A stretch of DNA of 64,000 bases, taken from the NCBI GenBank assembly GCA_030248135.1, contig JASANC010005246.1, forward strand, positions 1-64,000. The letters are read 5' to 3'. Made by a program: the position numbers and the translations under genes. The notes beneath the pieces were generated by a model. The model was given only the letters and a program-made list of their open reading frames with translations, searched no databases and was not told the origin of the DNA. Shown here in pieces: positions 35,601 to 46,644 of the stretch (within the stretch, counting starts at the first letter, position 1; every line of letters starts with the position of its first letter). Origin of the DNA: Theristus sp. LFF4_11 (Eukaryota > Nematoda > Chromadorea > Monhysterida > Xyalidae).

Positions 35601-38425
35601 CAACATGTGCAACCAAAGAGAACAGCAGAGCCTACTTTGAGAAGAAAAGAAACGGAACATAACAAAACTTTTGACAAAACCCTTGAGAGTCATATTTGTC
35701 AGGCCGTTTCTGCCTACCTGTTGCGGCAATCAACTTGTTCGTACTTACCATCAACATGACTGCGCAGCATAGGCGCGAACAATGACACAATTTTTCTCAA
35801 TGAACAATCACCAACTCCTTGACATAACAGCTGCTAATAAAATTATTTTTGTATTCACTCTTCACTCTATATATCCAAGAAACACCACAAAATCAGTTAT
35901 CGAAAAAATTGAGTGAATATTGCACTAATAGAATCGTTCAACAACAACTGAGTACATCTGAACCATTTTAAGACCAGTCAGTTGACAGTCGCAATTGTGT
36001 GATGTCTGAAGGGCACGAAAAATTGGTTGTGATGGAAAATGGCTGGTCGCAGCAGACAGTTCAGTTCTATTTGTGACCGATTTTGTACCGCTGCCGAAAA
36101 TGTGTTTCTAATTATTTTCAATGTCACGTGAAAACAACAAGACATATAATCCGTTGATCTTTCACATAATACGTCACATTTTACATGAACTGATGTGAAC
36201 GATAGAATCCACTTTGTACATAACACCACAAAAACTAATTAGGTTGATTCCAAGTTCAAAGATCCATTTTTTCCTTTAGATATCAATCACATTGCAATCT
36301 AGTACAAGAAACGTGCAACAATGGTCGACAAGGAAAACAATGACTTGGTGACCTTTTGTTGCACACAAGGTTGCTTGAAACCCCAAGTGAAAAACCGTGA
36401 ATGTTGATCACAAAGTTTTGAATGAATAATCAAACAAATCTGTAGCTATCAACAGAACAGGTTTTTCGTTTGATTTGACCACAGTATTAATCTATACATT
36501 TCCAGCTGTTTACTACGCATTTTAGTTAAAACTGGGTAACTGTCAGCAGATCAGTGGGTTTTTCTATTCGCGTGCAACACCCAGAACCGATACATTATAA
36601 AACGTTGTTATTGCTGCTTTCACGTCTACATCGTAAATTTGTTTTAAATACAGAATAGCGTGAGGTGGGACAGACAATGGTAATGGCCTGCACTCGTTTT
36701 ATTTGTGTGAATTTATGAACACTGTTTTTATCACCTAACGATTTCGGATTTTCGTGCCTTTTTAACCATTTTTATAATAAAACTTTTGGGATTGGGACAA
36801 CACTGAATTCGGTGGAGCGGTTTCGAAACAAGGACTTGCTTAAAACAACAAAATGAGGAGAAATCACTGATTAACAAAGATTAGAGAGGAAAGATCATCC
36901 TTCCAGATAATAAACTCAACCCATTCGTGCATGGCGCATGCATACAAATGTGCAGTATACTGAACTGAAACCGTGGTGTACTTCAGCTCAGTGGATTGTA
37001 AGCTAGTCGAATAGCGAGTTTTACAGCAACATACGGATCACCAAATAAGCGTATGGGTTACCGTTAACTGAACCAAAAAAATATAACAAATTTCACAAAC
37101 ATGCCCAAAGAAGGCGAGCAACCACGGGACCGTGATTACTGATTAGCTAGTTCATCACAAATACACTCACCAGCAATCATGAAAATGAATGCAGAACTAC
37201 TAAATGTAACTGTGTATGCCATTGAACCACAATGCATGTGAACCACAAACATGTGACGATGTTGACACAGACACTGATGGAAACATTTTTAACTGCCAAA
37301 AAGAAAACCACTTAGTCGATTAAAACCCTCCTATTCCATGCGACCCGTTAAGTGTCAGGAAAACACAATGAAAAATGACACTTCACAAGGAAGGAGACGA
37401 AGGTCACCGGAGGCTGCAGTGGATAAACAGTAGCTGCAGCGCAGCCAATGTTACAAGCACTTACAGTGGTTATGGTATGGTTATGGACCTAAAGTGGGCG
37501 CTTGTTATCTGAGCTAGGGTTTCAAATCTAAAAGTGGCTACATGAATTTTGGTGTGATGTGCAAGGTAAGTAAACATCTAAAACCAAACGAAAATGCTCA
37601 CACTTCTACATCGATATCTTAAAAAAAGCCATCTTTAAGTTAAAAGATTTTTTCCCAGCAAACTAAATTTTTGATTCTCTATTGTAGCTCTGCTAAAAAT
37701 TCAGTTCAATTAATCATAATTTGCTGTGAAGACTGATCGAATGAAAATCTTTCAATGGCATGCAGCTATCCAACAACCGGGTACCTGATCAATTATGAGA
37801 CACAAAGGACAAACAGTTGGAGATAGTGAACCCCATAAACCTGTTCTTGTCAACTTGTTTTTTTAAATAACTTCTGACGTGACACCTGACACCCATGTTT
37901 GTTTGGCATTTCTGCAAGACTGTCTCTAATCTCTATTTGTCGCAGAAAACAAATTTCAACAATAAAAGTGGAACAAAATAGTGGACGTGTCATGGAACGT
38001 TAACTACATTCGTCTAGTTTCACTATACCACATCTAAGCAATAGAAAAATAAAAAAATAACTTCACACAAAGTTAACTTGGTGAGTCAAGATTGTCCGAC
38101 GCTGCCCGCGCCACGATTGTCCTGGGCCGCAATTATCCAAGGCGGAACGTGTCCCCATGTCACCGATACTTTTTGAATGTGCATACTCACTCGGACGTTG
38201 GTACGCCACTGCACAGTCGCCAGCCACACATTCATGTCACCGAAATATTCAAATGCAACCAGACTAGCGTATTACGCCACTTCTTTTTATTCTCAGTTTG
38301 AAAATTAAAGTCTCAAAAATATCAAAACTGCATTCTCAACAAATCGGAATCCCTGCACCATCAGTGTAATGAAAAAAGCGCAACCAATAGAATAAACCCG
38401 CTACACAATTCCGTGTGTCTCAGTG
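29635..38425. other. About 8.8 kb without a recognisable gene
   Basis: AT-rich sequence with many short frames on both strands, none longer than about 130 codons and none with domain-like content. It lies upstream of the PPxY gene and downstream of MAD1, so it may hold 5' exons or regulatory sequence of the former. One TIR element (32732-33490) is the only structure I can support. Confidence 0.5.
32732..33490. mobile_element. TIR element with ACAGGGTGT ends (759 bp)
   Basis: ACAGGGTGTTTCAAAAAACT... CAATGGGCAAAACGGCTC at the left is mirrored by GAGCCGTTTTGCCCATTGCA ...CAGACACCCTGT at the right; the arms match over about 55 bases (also GTTCTCGAGTTTG). The interior holds no transposase. No clear target duplication was found; the flanks read GC and AC. 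Confidence 0.8.
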
Positions 38426-41400
38426 CTAATCATCATCACTGAGGCAGACGATGTCCGGGTCACCAGCGGACTGAACGTTCTTGGCGGTACCTGCTGCGGA
38501 CGTTCGCGGCGCGGGCGGCTGCGCTGGCTCATCCGGAATGTACTCGTCCTCGTCCTCTTCGTATTCATCGTCCATCTCGTCTTCGCCGTCAGTCTCGTCC
38601 TCTTGCTCGTCGCTGAGCTGTTCGTTGCTTTCGTCGAGCGGCATGTTCTCGTGCATCATTTGCTCATCATGCGACTCATCTGACTGTCCATCATCCACGA
38701 CATCGTCGTCGTCGTCATGATTGTCATCGACTGCATCATCTTGGTCGTCGTCGTCGTCGTCACTGCCGTCCGCTTGCTGCTGTCGTTGTTGTGTCGACGG
38801 GCAAAACGAGCGCTCGTGTAACTGCATGGTGACGGCCGCCAGGAACACTGGGATCGCATTAGCGGCGCCGTCCTCGAGGTACTGCTCAAGGAGCTCACTC
38901 CACTGCTCTGCGTAGTCCGTGTGGATCATCTGCAGCTCGCCATTCTCTTGTTTCTGCAAATTGCAATCGAGCACTCCAAAAAACGGCAATGCGCGACAAC
39001 ACTGGCCTTCTCAATTCTAATAACCGTCAAATGCGATGAATGCAGCACGGCAACCTGAAACACGAAGCAGCGCTCGTCATTGTGTCCCTTGTCGAAGATG
39101 CTCTCAACGTAGCACAACGCTTTGTCTTTCAACTTGAATTCGTAGCCGGTCAGATTCGTGCACATCTCGCGGAAACTGTGCGTCAACTGCGCTTGGATGC
39201 TCTTCGATTTATCGCGCGCCGATTTCAGCGACTCTAACTCTTGTTGAAGCTCTGTAAAACGTTGAGGAGAATGAATGAAATGTACAACCAGCGCCGTCTT
39301 CTCACACACGATGATCATCATGAAGGGAACACAGAGAACGCCGACCAACTGGCGATCTGCTGGTCGTTGTGCAAGCGCTCGTGCACCTGCTGCGTCACGT
39401 TCACGTCTGCATCCGCAGCGGCGCTCTGGCTCGCTCCAGCCGTCGCTCCAACGGGCCGTAATTTCTCCAACTCTTCCGTACGAATCAGTAGACGTTGATT
39501 TTCCTGAAGAAAACAAAACGCATTCAACACTTCCAGGTTAGTCCAAAAACGCAACGCAAAACAAACAATGTATCGCCGATGTTGTTTTGGTCAGCCGCGA
39601 ACAGCGAACTGGTTTTAAAGAAAGAGTTGAGAAATGAGAAGACAGCTGACCTCTTTCAGGCGGTTCATTTCACATTTGTATTCTTCATGCGCGTCAGCCA
39701 ATGGGTTCACAGTCATGTGCAAAACGCGAGTGCTCGCTGCATCGAAGTCACCCTAAATTTTAAAAAAACATTAGAATTACGGTATTGGAATGCTACAATT
39801 GTTTTAATTTGCGGTCTTCTGAAGCTACGAACTGGCCTTCATGTGCAATCGCTGTTTCAGGCCATCAATGAGCTCGTCTTTTTCGCTCAGTTGCGATTTC
39901 AATTCGTCAACTTGTTTTCCTTGATCGATTCTAATAAAATGAAATCAGATCCTTTCACCAACAACAACAACCGTAACGTATTTTGAAACACTGAAACTCA
40001 CGGTGCTTCGGAACTCGTTGGAACGATGGAAGAGCTGCGCAAACCGGTTGAGGATTCAGTCCTTAAAAAACCTTTCCATCGAAAAAAATCACGGTCCGAA
40101 ACAGAAATCTACGGAATCAATCAACAAAGCTAACTTTTTAGCGTCAGCCTTTTTCAGCCGTTCCAACAGCTGTTTGTTTTCCAACACCAATTTATCAACC
40201 GCAGTTGAGGGCAGATTTGACTGCTGAGACATGAGCACTTTCAACTCGCTGTTTTCATGCTGAACGTGAGAAAAACAAATAAAGTCTGCATGAAACAAAA
40301 TCATGTGCAAATGAAATCAACGGACGGTCAAAGAAAATGATTGAAAATGACGGCGCGACGTTGCACCTGAAGCTCGGTGTTCTGTTGCAACAACCGCGTG
40401 ACCCGCTGTTCGAGAGTGTAGTGCTTTTCGCGAAGCAAATTCACGTTTTCGATTGATCGTCTGAAACGCTGGTTTTGGTGGTGCGAACGCAATGTGAAAC
40501 ATTAGAAAAGCAACAAATTCCAACCCACTTCAGACGTTCATTTTCACCGCGCAGCACTTGGTTCTCTTTTCGAATTCTGATCAGATCTGCCAACTGATCG
40601 CTCAGCGCCGCTGTGGTTTGGTGCTTCAGTTGCCAGTCTTGCAGGCTTGATTTGGTGGCCTGTTGCAATGTCACCATCGCATATTCATCTTTGAATTTGT
40701 GCTGTTCTATGTTGACATGCAAAACCTCAAAAACATTTTCACCTGAAGCTCAATGTCGACATCGTAAGCACGTTGCTCAAGATTCTGCTTCTCTTTCAAA
40801 ACGCGCTCGAGCTTTGTCCTCAATTGTTCATAGGCGTCTTTCGTTGCGGCCAGTTCACTCTGCACATCTTCTAGCAGCCGCTTTTCTTCGGCCATCGAAT
40901 GGTCGTGCAACGATTGTTCACTACTTTGTTGGTGTTGAACCTATCAAGGAATGCTTTCATCAACAATCACGATTCAATAAGATTTAGTAAGATCAATCAA
41001 TCGTGAGAACAAAAAACACAGACTGTTGCCAGCTGATTCTGCAGCAGAGTTCTCTCAGCGCGCTCGTCTTCGAGTTGCTTGCGCAGCACGTCGCATTCAT
41101 CTGCCCTTTGCTGGCGCCTCGATCGCTCCTGCTGCAATGCTTGCTCTAAACGTTCAATCGACGGCTCATGTTCGTTCGCACATCGGTGAGCGCGAGCCTC
41201 CAGATCCTTCAGAACATTGTTAAAACATAGCTGCGCGGGCACTAAATGCTGCAACATGAATGCGCCTTTGTTCATCTGAAGCGGCATTCAAAATTCCACC
41301 TGAATGCACTCAGCGAATCGTCGTCGCTCTCGCTCCCAGGCCAGTTGTTGCTCGGCCGCCTCCCTGCGCAATCGATTGTTGGCACTCTGCGTTTTCGTAC

Positions 41401-41877
41401 ATTCCACACGAAGCTCAAGCAGCTGTTTTCGTTCCCCTAAAACCAAAATCTTTGGCTTTTTTGACGTTGACCAATGGCAATCATCATTTTCATTTCATCA
41501 CCCGCCAGACTTCTCCTAGTCCTGCTTGACAATTGATTAACTTAAGAAATCCACTTAATTATTGTTCCAGTCGAGTCCCATTTTTTCATACATTCTTATT
41601 CTTACACACGTTCGTTCGACAATCGTGACTGTTTTTTTGTTGGATTCTCGAATTCAGCTTCAGCAGCACCCGGCTCATCAAAATGTAAGCGTTTCGTGAC
41701 CGACGGTGCCAAAGACAAACGCCGATTTATTGGATCGGAAGAATTTCCAGAAATTTTCGGATCAAATTCACGCATCCACGACAGAAAAGCCGGCGCCGTT
41801 AATCGGTTGCTCGCGGCTGCTGCTGAAAATCCGGCTCCTCCCGCACTCGTTACTGTTTCATCGTTGCTTTCGTTCAT
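38426..41877 (-). CDS. mad1: MAD1, spindle assembly checkpoint protein, with acidic C-terminal tail
   Basis: MAD1 recruits MAD2 to unattached kinetochores. The first exon starts at 41877 (MNESNDETV...). Several coiled-coil exons follow (for example LKDLEARAHRCANEH, RLEQALQQERSRRQQR, VQSELAATKDAYEQL, LADLIRIRKENQVLRGENER). The MAD2-binding segment is at 39651-39752: GDFDAASTRVLHMTVNP corresponds to GDYDQSRTKVLHMSLNP in human MAD1. The C-terminal RWD-type domain is in 39055-39251 (FREMCTNLTGYEFKL, ESIFDKGHNDERCFVFQ) and 38426-38953 (IPVFLAAVTMQLHERSF). In known MAD1 the protein stops soon after this; here about 110 residues follow, dominated by Asp/Glu and ending DPDIVCLSDDD. The exon 39833-39930 does not join in frame with a GT donor; a GC donor after its AAG codon is possible. 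Intermediate exon borders are approximate. Confidence 0.9.
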
Positions 41878-41950
41878 TTTTTGCTTTTTTCGCTTCTCCT
41901 AAAGACACAGTTGTTCGGGTTCCAGAGTTCCAAAGCCGGGAGGTTGGGCG
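41878..41950 (-). promoter_or_regulatory. MAD1 proximal upstream region, abutting a hAT-type MITE
   Basis: Only 73 bp separate the MAD1 start codon from the TAGGGTTGTT end of a MITE. Promoter or 5' UTR sequence must lie in or beyond the transposon block unless an upstream non-coding exon exists. No core promoter motif is obvious. Confidence 0.4.
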
Positions 41951-42369
41951 TAGGGTTGTTCAAAAAAACAAAAATCGTCATTTTTTTGTTAAAATTTTTT
42001 TTTCTAAATTTCAAAAATCAAAGTTGTGCTGAATCAATCAGGGAGTTCGAAGAACCACATATGATATGCAAGCGCCTCCCTCCGGAATGACTCCCGTATG
42101 GCGGAACTTTGGATATTTTGTTTTGGTGACCTCAATTACCCCTTTACAAACCGTTACCATGCCTCTTCTAGTGTTTTAACCAGTACCGAAGGCGAAAGCA
42201 AATTTTCGAGGGGGGGGTTTTGTTTTTTTGAACTTTTGAAAAATTGTGCCAACATTAAAGTTTTCAGAGCATATCAGAGGAAAATTTTTCGAATTTTTTT
42301 TAAATCGGCATTTTTGTTTTTTTTAATTATTTTTTAAATTTTTCATTTTTGTTTAACAACCCTAGTTGT

Positions 42370-42674
42370 CAGTACCGAAGGCGAAAGCAAATTTTCGAGG
42401 GGGGGTGCCGAAAATTTTTCAGTGGGGGGTGTCAGTCATGGTACAGTGACAATTGTCGCTAATTTTAGGTAAAATACTGGCGTTTATACTTGATTTTTAA
42501 TAAAAACAAAAATCGTCATTTTTGTTATAGCTTTTTAGCGTTTTAGCTATCTTTTTTTTAAATTTCAAAAATTGCCGGCCCCCCCCAAAGTTTTCAGCTA
42601 TCAATCTATCTAGAAAAGCTCCAGCTATCTAATCGGCCCCCCCCCCCCAACCCCTCGGCTCTGGAACAACTATG
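42370..42674. mobile_element. Rearranged insertion with inverted CATAGTTGTTC MITE fragment
   Basis: Its right part (GCCGGCCCCCCCC, AGCTCCAGCTATCTA, CCCCTCGGCTCTGGAACAAC, TATG) is the reverse complement of the left end of the CATAGTTGTTC MITE. Its left part begins with the second copy of CAGTACCGAAGGCGAAAGCA. The join suggests two elements fused by recombination or deletion. Confidence 0.55.
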
Positions 42675-43091
42675 ATATGCAAGCGCCTCCCGAATGACTC
42701 CCGTATGGCGGAACTTTGCAGATTTTGTTTTGGTGACCTCAATTACCCCTTTTCCAAACCGTCAGTCACCATGCCTCTTCTTGTGTTTTGACCTCCAAAA
42801 CGTCACTAATTGTCCCCAGCTAAACTAATGCTAAAGTGAAGACAAACATACCGCCTTGAAATTCGATCAATTCTTTTGATGATGTCGCGACGACACGACA
42901 CGAAGCAGCAACCAGACAACGTAGCGCTTGCAAACGGAGCAGCGAGCACAATCGGACGTTCTGCGAGGCGAATCGTCACCTTATCTGCATCGGAAATGGT
43001 AGGCCAAGCTTTGGGACGCTCAAAAACTTCATCGCAGATGTTGTCGAAGCCTAAAATCAGTCGGTAAAACGGTCCAAAATCGACTGCTGAC

Positions 43092-43801
43092 TAGGGTTGT
43101 TAAACAAAAATAAAAAAATTTTTTAAAGTGATTAAAAAAACAAAAAATGCCAATTTTTTTTTAAATTCGAAAAAATTTTCTCTAATATGCTCTGAAAACC
43201 TCAATTTTGGCACAATTTTTCGAAAGTTCAACAAAAATTTTCTTTGATTATACCTCGTAAAACCTTTAGCAGTCGATTTTGGGCCGTTTTACCAACTGAT
43301 TTTAGGCTACGACAACATCTGCGATGAAGTTTTTGAGCGTCCCAAAGCTTGGCCTACCATTTCCGATGCAGATAAGGTGACGATTCGCCTCGCAGAGCGT
43401 CCGATTGTGCTCGCTGCTCCGTTTGCAAGCGCTACGTTGTTTGGTTGCTTGCTGCTTCGTGTCGTGTCGTCGCGACACCATCAGAAGAATTGATCGAATT
43501 TCAAGGCGGTATGTATGTCTTCACTTTAGCATTAGTTTAGCTGGGGACAATTAGTGACGTTTTGGAGGTCAAAACACAAAAAGAGGCATGGTGACGGTTT
43601 GGAAAAGGGGTAATTGAGGTCACCAAAACAAAATCTGCAAAGTTCCGCCATACGGGAGTCATTCGGGAGGCGCTTGCATATCATATGTGGTTCTTCGGAC
43701 TCCCTGATTGATTTAGCACAACTTTGATTTTTGAAATTTTTTTTTAAATTTTTAAAAACAAAAAACAAAAATGACGATTTTTGTTTTTTTTAACAACCCT
43801 A
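43092..43801. mobile_element. Intact hAT-type MITE (TAGGGTTG family) with 8-bp duplication
   Basis: The ends TAGGGTTGTTAAAC and (inverted) TAGGGTTGTTAAAA are flanked by exact CTGCTGAC on both sides (43084-43091 and 43802-43809). The duplication fits the hAT target pattern nTnnnnAn. The host site is itself inside another copy of the family. 710 bp, no transposase. Confidence 0.92.
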
Positions 43802-44198
43802 CTGCTGACGGTTTTACGAGGTAATATCTTTTAATTTTAATTTAATTTAATTTTTTTGTTTTAATTTAATTTAATTTAATTTTTAATTTAATTTTAATAA
43901 AGAAAATTTTTGTTGAACTTTCGAAAAATTTTGCCAAATTTGAGGTTTTCAAAGCATATTAGAGGAACATTTTTCGATTTTTTTAAATCGGCATTTTTGT
44001 TTTTTTAATCACCTTTTTAAAAAAAATTTTATTTTTGTTTAACAACCCTATGCCAACTACGGTATCTATTATATCGGCCCAACCCTGGAACAACTATAAC
44101 GTAATGCATCATTATTAAAACAGGTGCATGTGCAGTGGCGGCGGTGGCCCCTGCCATAGTTGTTCCAGAGCCGAGGGGTTGGGGGGGGCCGATATAGA

Positions 44199-44676
44199 CA
44201 TAGTTGTTCCAGAGCCGAGGGGTTGGGGGGGGCCGATATAGATAGCTGGAGCAAATTTTCTAGATAGATAGATAGCTGGAAAATTTTGGGGGGGGCCGCG
44301 GGGGGGGGGCATGTGACTTTGGGGGGGGGGGCCGGTCAAAATTTTGAAATTTGATAGATAGATAGCTAAAACGCTAAAAAGCTATAAAAACAGCAAAATA
44401 ATGCTAAAAATACACTAAAAATCAAGTATAAATGCGTATTTTATCTAAAATTAGCGAAATTTTCAAGAATTACGAGCAAAAATGGTCAATTTTGGTCAAA
44501 AATTGACTCATTTTATGTCTTCGAAGACAAAAATTTTTAGATAGATAGCTGGCTGAAAATTTTTTTTAGATAGATAATAGCTGAGCCGAAAAAACCTGTC
44601 TGACAGAGATAGGTTCGAAAATTTTTTGGGGGGGGCCGGCCCCCCCCCCCCCAGGCCCCCCCCTAGAACAACTATG
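44199..44676. mobile_element. CATAGTTGTTC MITE inserted into its own family
   Basis: The ends CATAGTTGTTCC and GAACAACTATG are flanked by exact GATATAGA (44191-44198 and 44677-44684), which is the element's own internal sequence, showing that one copy jumped into another. 478 bp. Confidence 0.9.
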
Positions 44677-44708
44677 GATATAGATAGCTGGAGCAAATTT
44701 TCCAGATA

Positions 44709-45501
44709 TAGTCGGACTGGATAATTTCGGGCATTAGCTGATTGGCTGGTGCGTTACCGTAATCAGATTTAAACGCGGGCCATTCAAATTGCACTTTGCT
44801 TTTTTTAAATTTCTAATTTTTGAGTGTCTGTGTTGATGAATGTTTGAATTTTCAATGGACAAAACTTGTTTGTGATTTATGCAATGCAGAAAAATTAAAA
44901 AAAGTAAAGTTTAAGGCGAATTATTATTTTTTTCAGAAAAAAGAACGACGACGACGGTGACAAATGTAAATCAAAAATTTGGCCATGAAAGCTGCTGTTC
45001 CGTATTTTTAAACTGCAACAAATTGTCTATAAACAGCTCCAAGATGCAGAAAAACTAAAAGCAGCTGTTTCTAAAGGCACAAGTTCAGTTTCCGAACAAG
45101 TACGACGGCGACGGCAACGACGACAACTAAAAATGTTGTTGTGTTTGATTTTTAATTGAAAATTTTGTTCATGATGATTTATTTTGTGGGAAAATTTTGA
45201 AAGCAATCGGTTTTCAAACGAATATTCACTTTTCGAGCGTCGAGAGCGCATCACCGTCGCCGTCGTTCTTTTTTCTGAAAAAAATAATAATTCGCCTTAA
45301 AATGTACTTTTTTGATGTTTCTGTATTTCATAAATAATAAACAAGTTTTGCCTATTAAAAATCCAAACATTCATCAACACAATCACTCAAAAATTAAAAA
45401 TTTTAAAAAAGCAAAGTGCAATTTGAACGGCCCGCGTTTGAATCTGATTACGGTAACGCACCAGCCAATCAGCTAATGCCCGAAATTATCCAGTCCGACT
45501 A
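44709..45501. mobile_element. Palindromic MITE with TA duplication, first of a pair
   Basis: TAGTCGGACTGGATAATTTC is mirrored by GAAATTATCCAGTCCGACTA; the arms match for roughly 380 bases each (for example GGTGCGTTACCGTAATCAGA; AACGACGACGACGGTGAC-type blocks near the centre). TA lies on both sides (44707-44708, 45502-45503), fitting Tc1/mariner-type insertion. A shortened relative is at 25057-25310. Confidence 0.88.
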
Positions 45502-45503
45502 TA

Positions 45504-46263
45504 CAGTCTATCACGCTAATATATGGAACTCGCTGATTGGTCGGCTCCTCACGCTCCGCACCCTGGGAACGGGATTCAGAAAAAATCATGTTTTTCATTG
45601 TTCAACGGTTTGTTTTCATTTATTTCATGCCGAAAAAACATTCTAAATAAAAAACTACAAAATTCCAAACGTTTGAATTGGTAAAAAATTAGTAAACTGA
45701 AGTTTTTTTGGTTGATTGACGGCGACGACGTCGTCGAGAATTTTTGCTTTCAAACGTACCGCTGGCCGCTGCTGCGTGTTCAAAACAAATTTAAAACAAA
45801 CAAACAAAATAACAAAACTTGCTTCCAACGATTTCGACAGTTTTCATCCCGCTTTTAACAATTGATTCATTGGGTGCGCCATGTCCATTCATTGTTGTTC
45901 AAAGATTGTTCACATTGTCAATAAATACTGTCACCTGCTGCGTTCTTCTTCTCTGTGCTTCGGACACACAGTAGCGGCCAGCGGCGGCACGCTCTTTTCA
46001 TGCCTAAAGGCAAAAACTAAACCAAAAACCATAGACGACGTCGTCGCAGTCAATCAACCAAAAAGACATTTTTTTGACATTGTGACCAATGCAAATTTTT
46101 GGAATTTGGTAGTTTTTTATTTAGAATGTTTTTTCGGCATGAAATAAATGAAAACAAACCGTTGAACAATGAAAAACATGATTTTTTCTGAATCCCGTTC
46201 CCAGGGTGCGGAGCGTGAGGAGCCGACCAATCAGCGAGTTGCATATATTAGCGTGATAGACTG
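45504..46263. mobile_element. Palindromic MITE with TA duplication, second of a pair
   Basis: CAGTCTATCACGCTAATATA is mirrored by ATATATTAGCGTGATAGACTG with arms of about 370 bases that share GGAGCCGACCAATCAGCGAG and GTTTGTTTTCATTTATTTCA. It shares the TA at 45502-45503 with its left neighbour and has TA at 46264-46265. It differs in sequence from the first element of the pair. Confidence 0.88.
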
Positions 46264-46644
46264 TAGATAGATAGCTGGAAAATTTTGGGGGGGGGCCGCG
46301 GGGGGGGCCATGTGACTTTGGGGGGGCCGGTCAAAATTTTAAAATTTGATAGATAGATAGCTAAAACGCTAAAAAGCTATAAAAACAGCAAAATAATGCT
46401 AAAAATACACTAAAAATCAAGTATAAACGCTTATTTTGCCTAAAATTAGCGAAATTTTCAAGAATTACGAGCAAAAATGGTCAATTTTGGTCAAAAATTG
46501 ACTCATTTTATGTCTTCGAAGACAAAAATGTTCAGATAGATAGCTGGCTGAGAATTTTTTTAGATAGATAATAGCTGAGCCGAAAAAACCTGTTTGATAG
46601 AGATAGATTCGAAATTTTTTTGGGGGGGGGCCGGCCCTCCCCAG

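Larger units (their letters stand above)
41951..44050. mobile_element. Composite hAT-type MITE block (TAGGGTTG family) upstream of MAD1
   Basis: It opens with TAGGGTTGTTCAAAAAAAC and closes with TTTAACAACCCTA at 44050. Between are segments of the family (AATCAATCAGGGAGT, ACTCCCGTATGGCGGA, AGCAACCAGACAACGTAGCG, GTAAAACGG...CGACTGCTGAC) broken by at least three insertions or rearrangements: a segment bounded by two direct copies of CAGTACCGAAGGCGAAAGCA (42181 and 42370), an inverted fragment of the CATAGTTGTTC MITE ending near 42674, and the intact hAT MITE at 43092-43801. No matching target duplication is visible at the outer ends. Confidence 0.7.

Noticed and set aside
38092..38301. 70-codon frame as a small gene
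   Set aside because: No start context, splice sites or recognisable domain; it may be repeat-derived but I found no second copy in the window.
38481..38720. Plus-strand serine-rich frame opposite the MAD1 tail
   Set aside because: It is the antisense shadow of the Asp/Glu codon repeats of MAD1.
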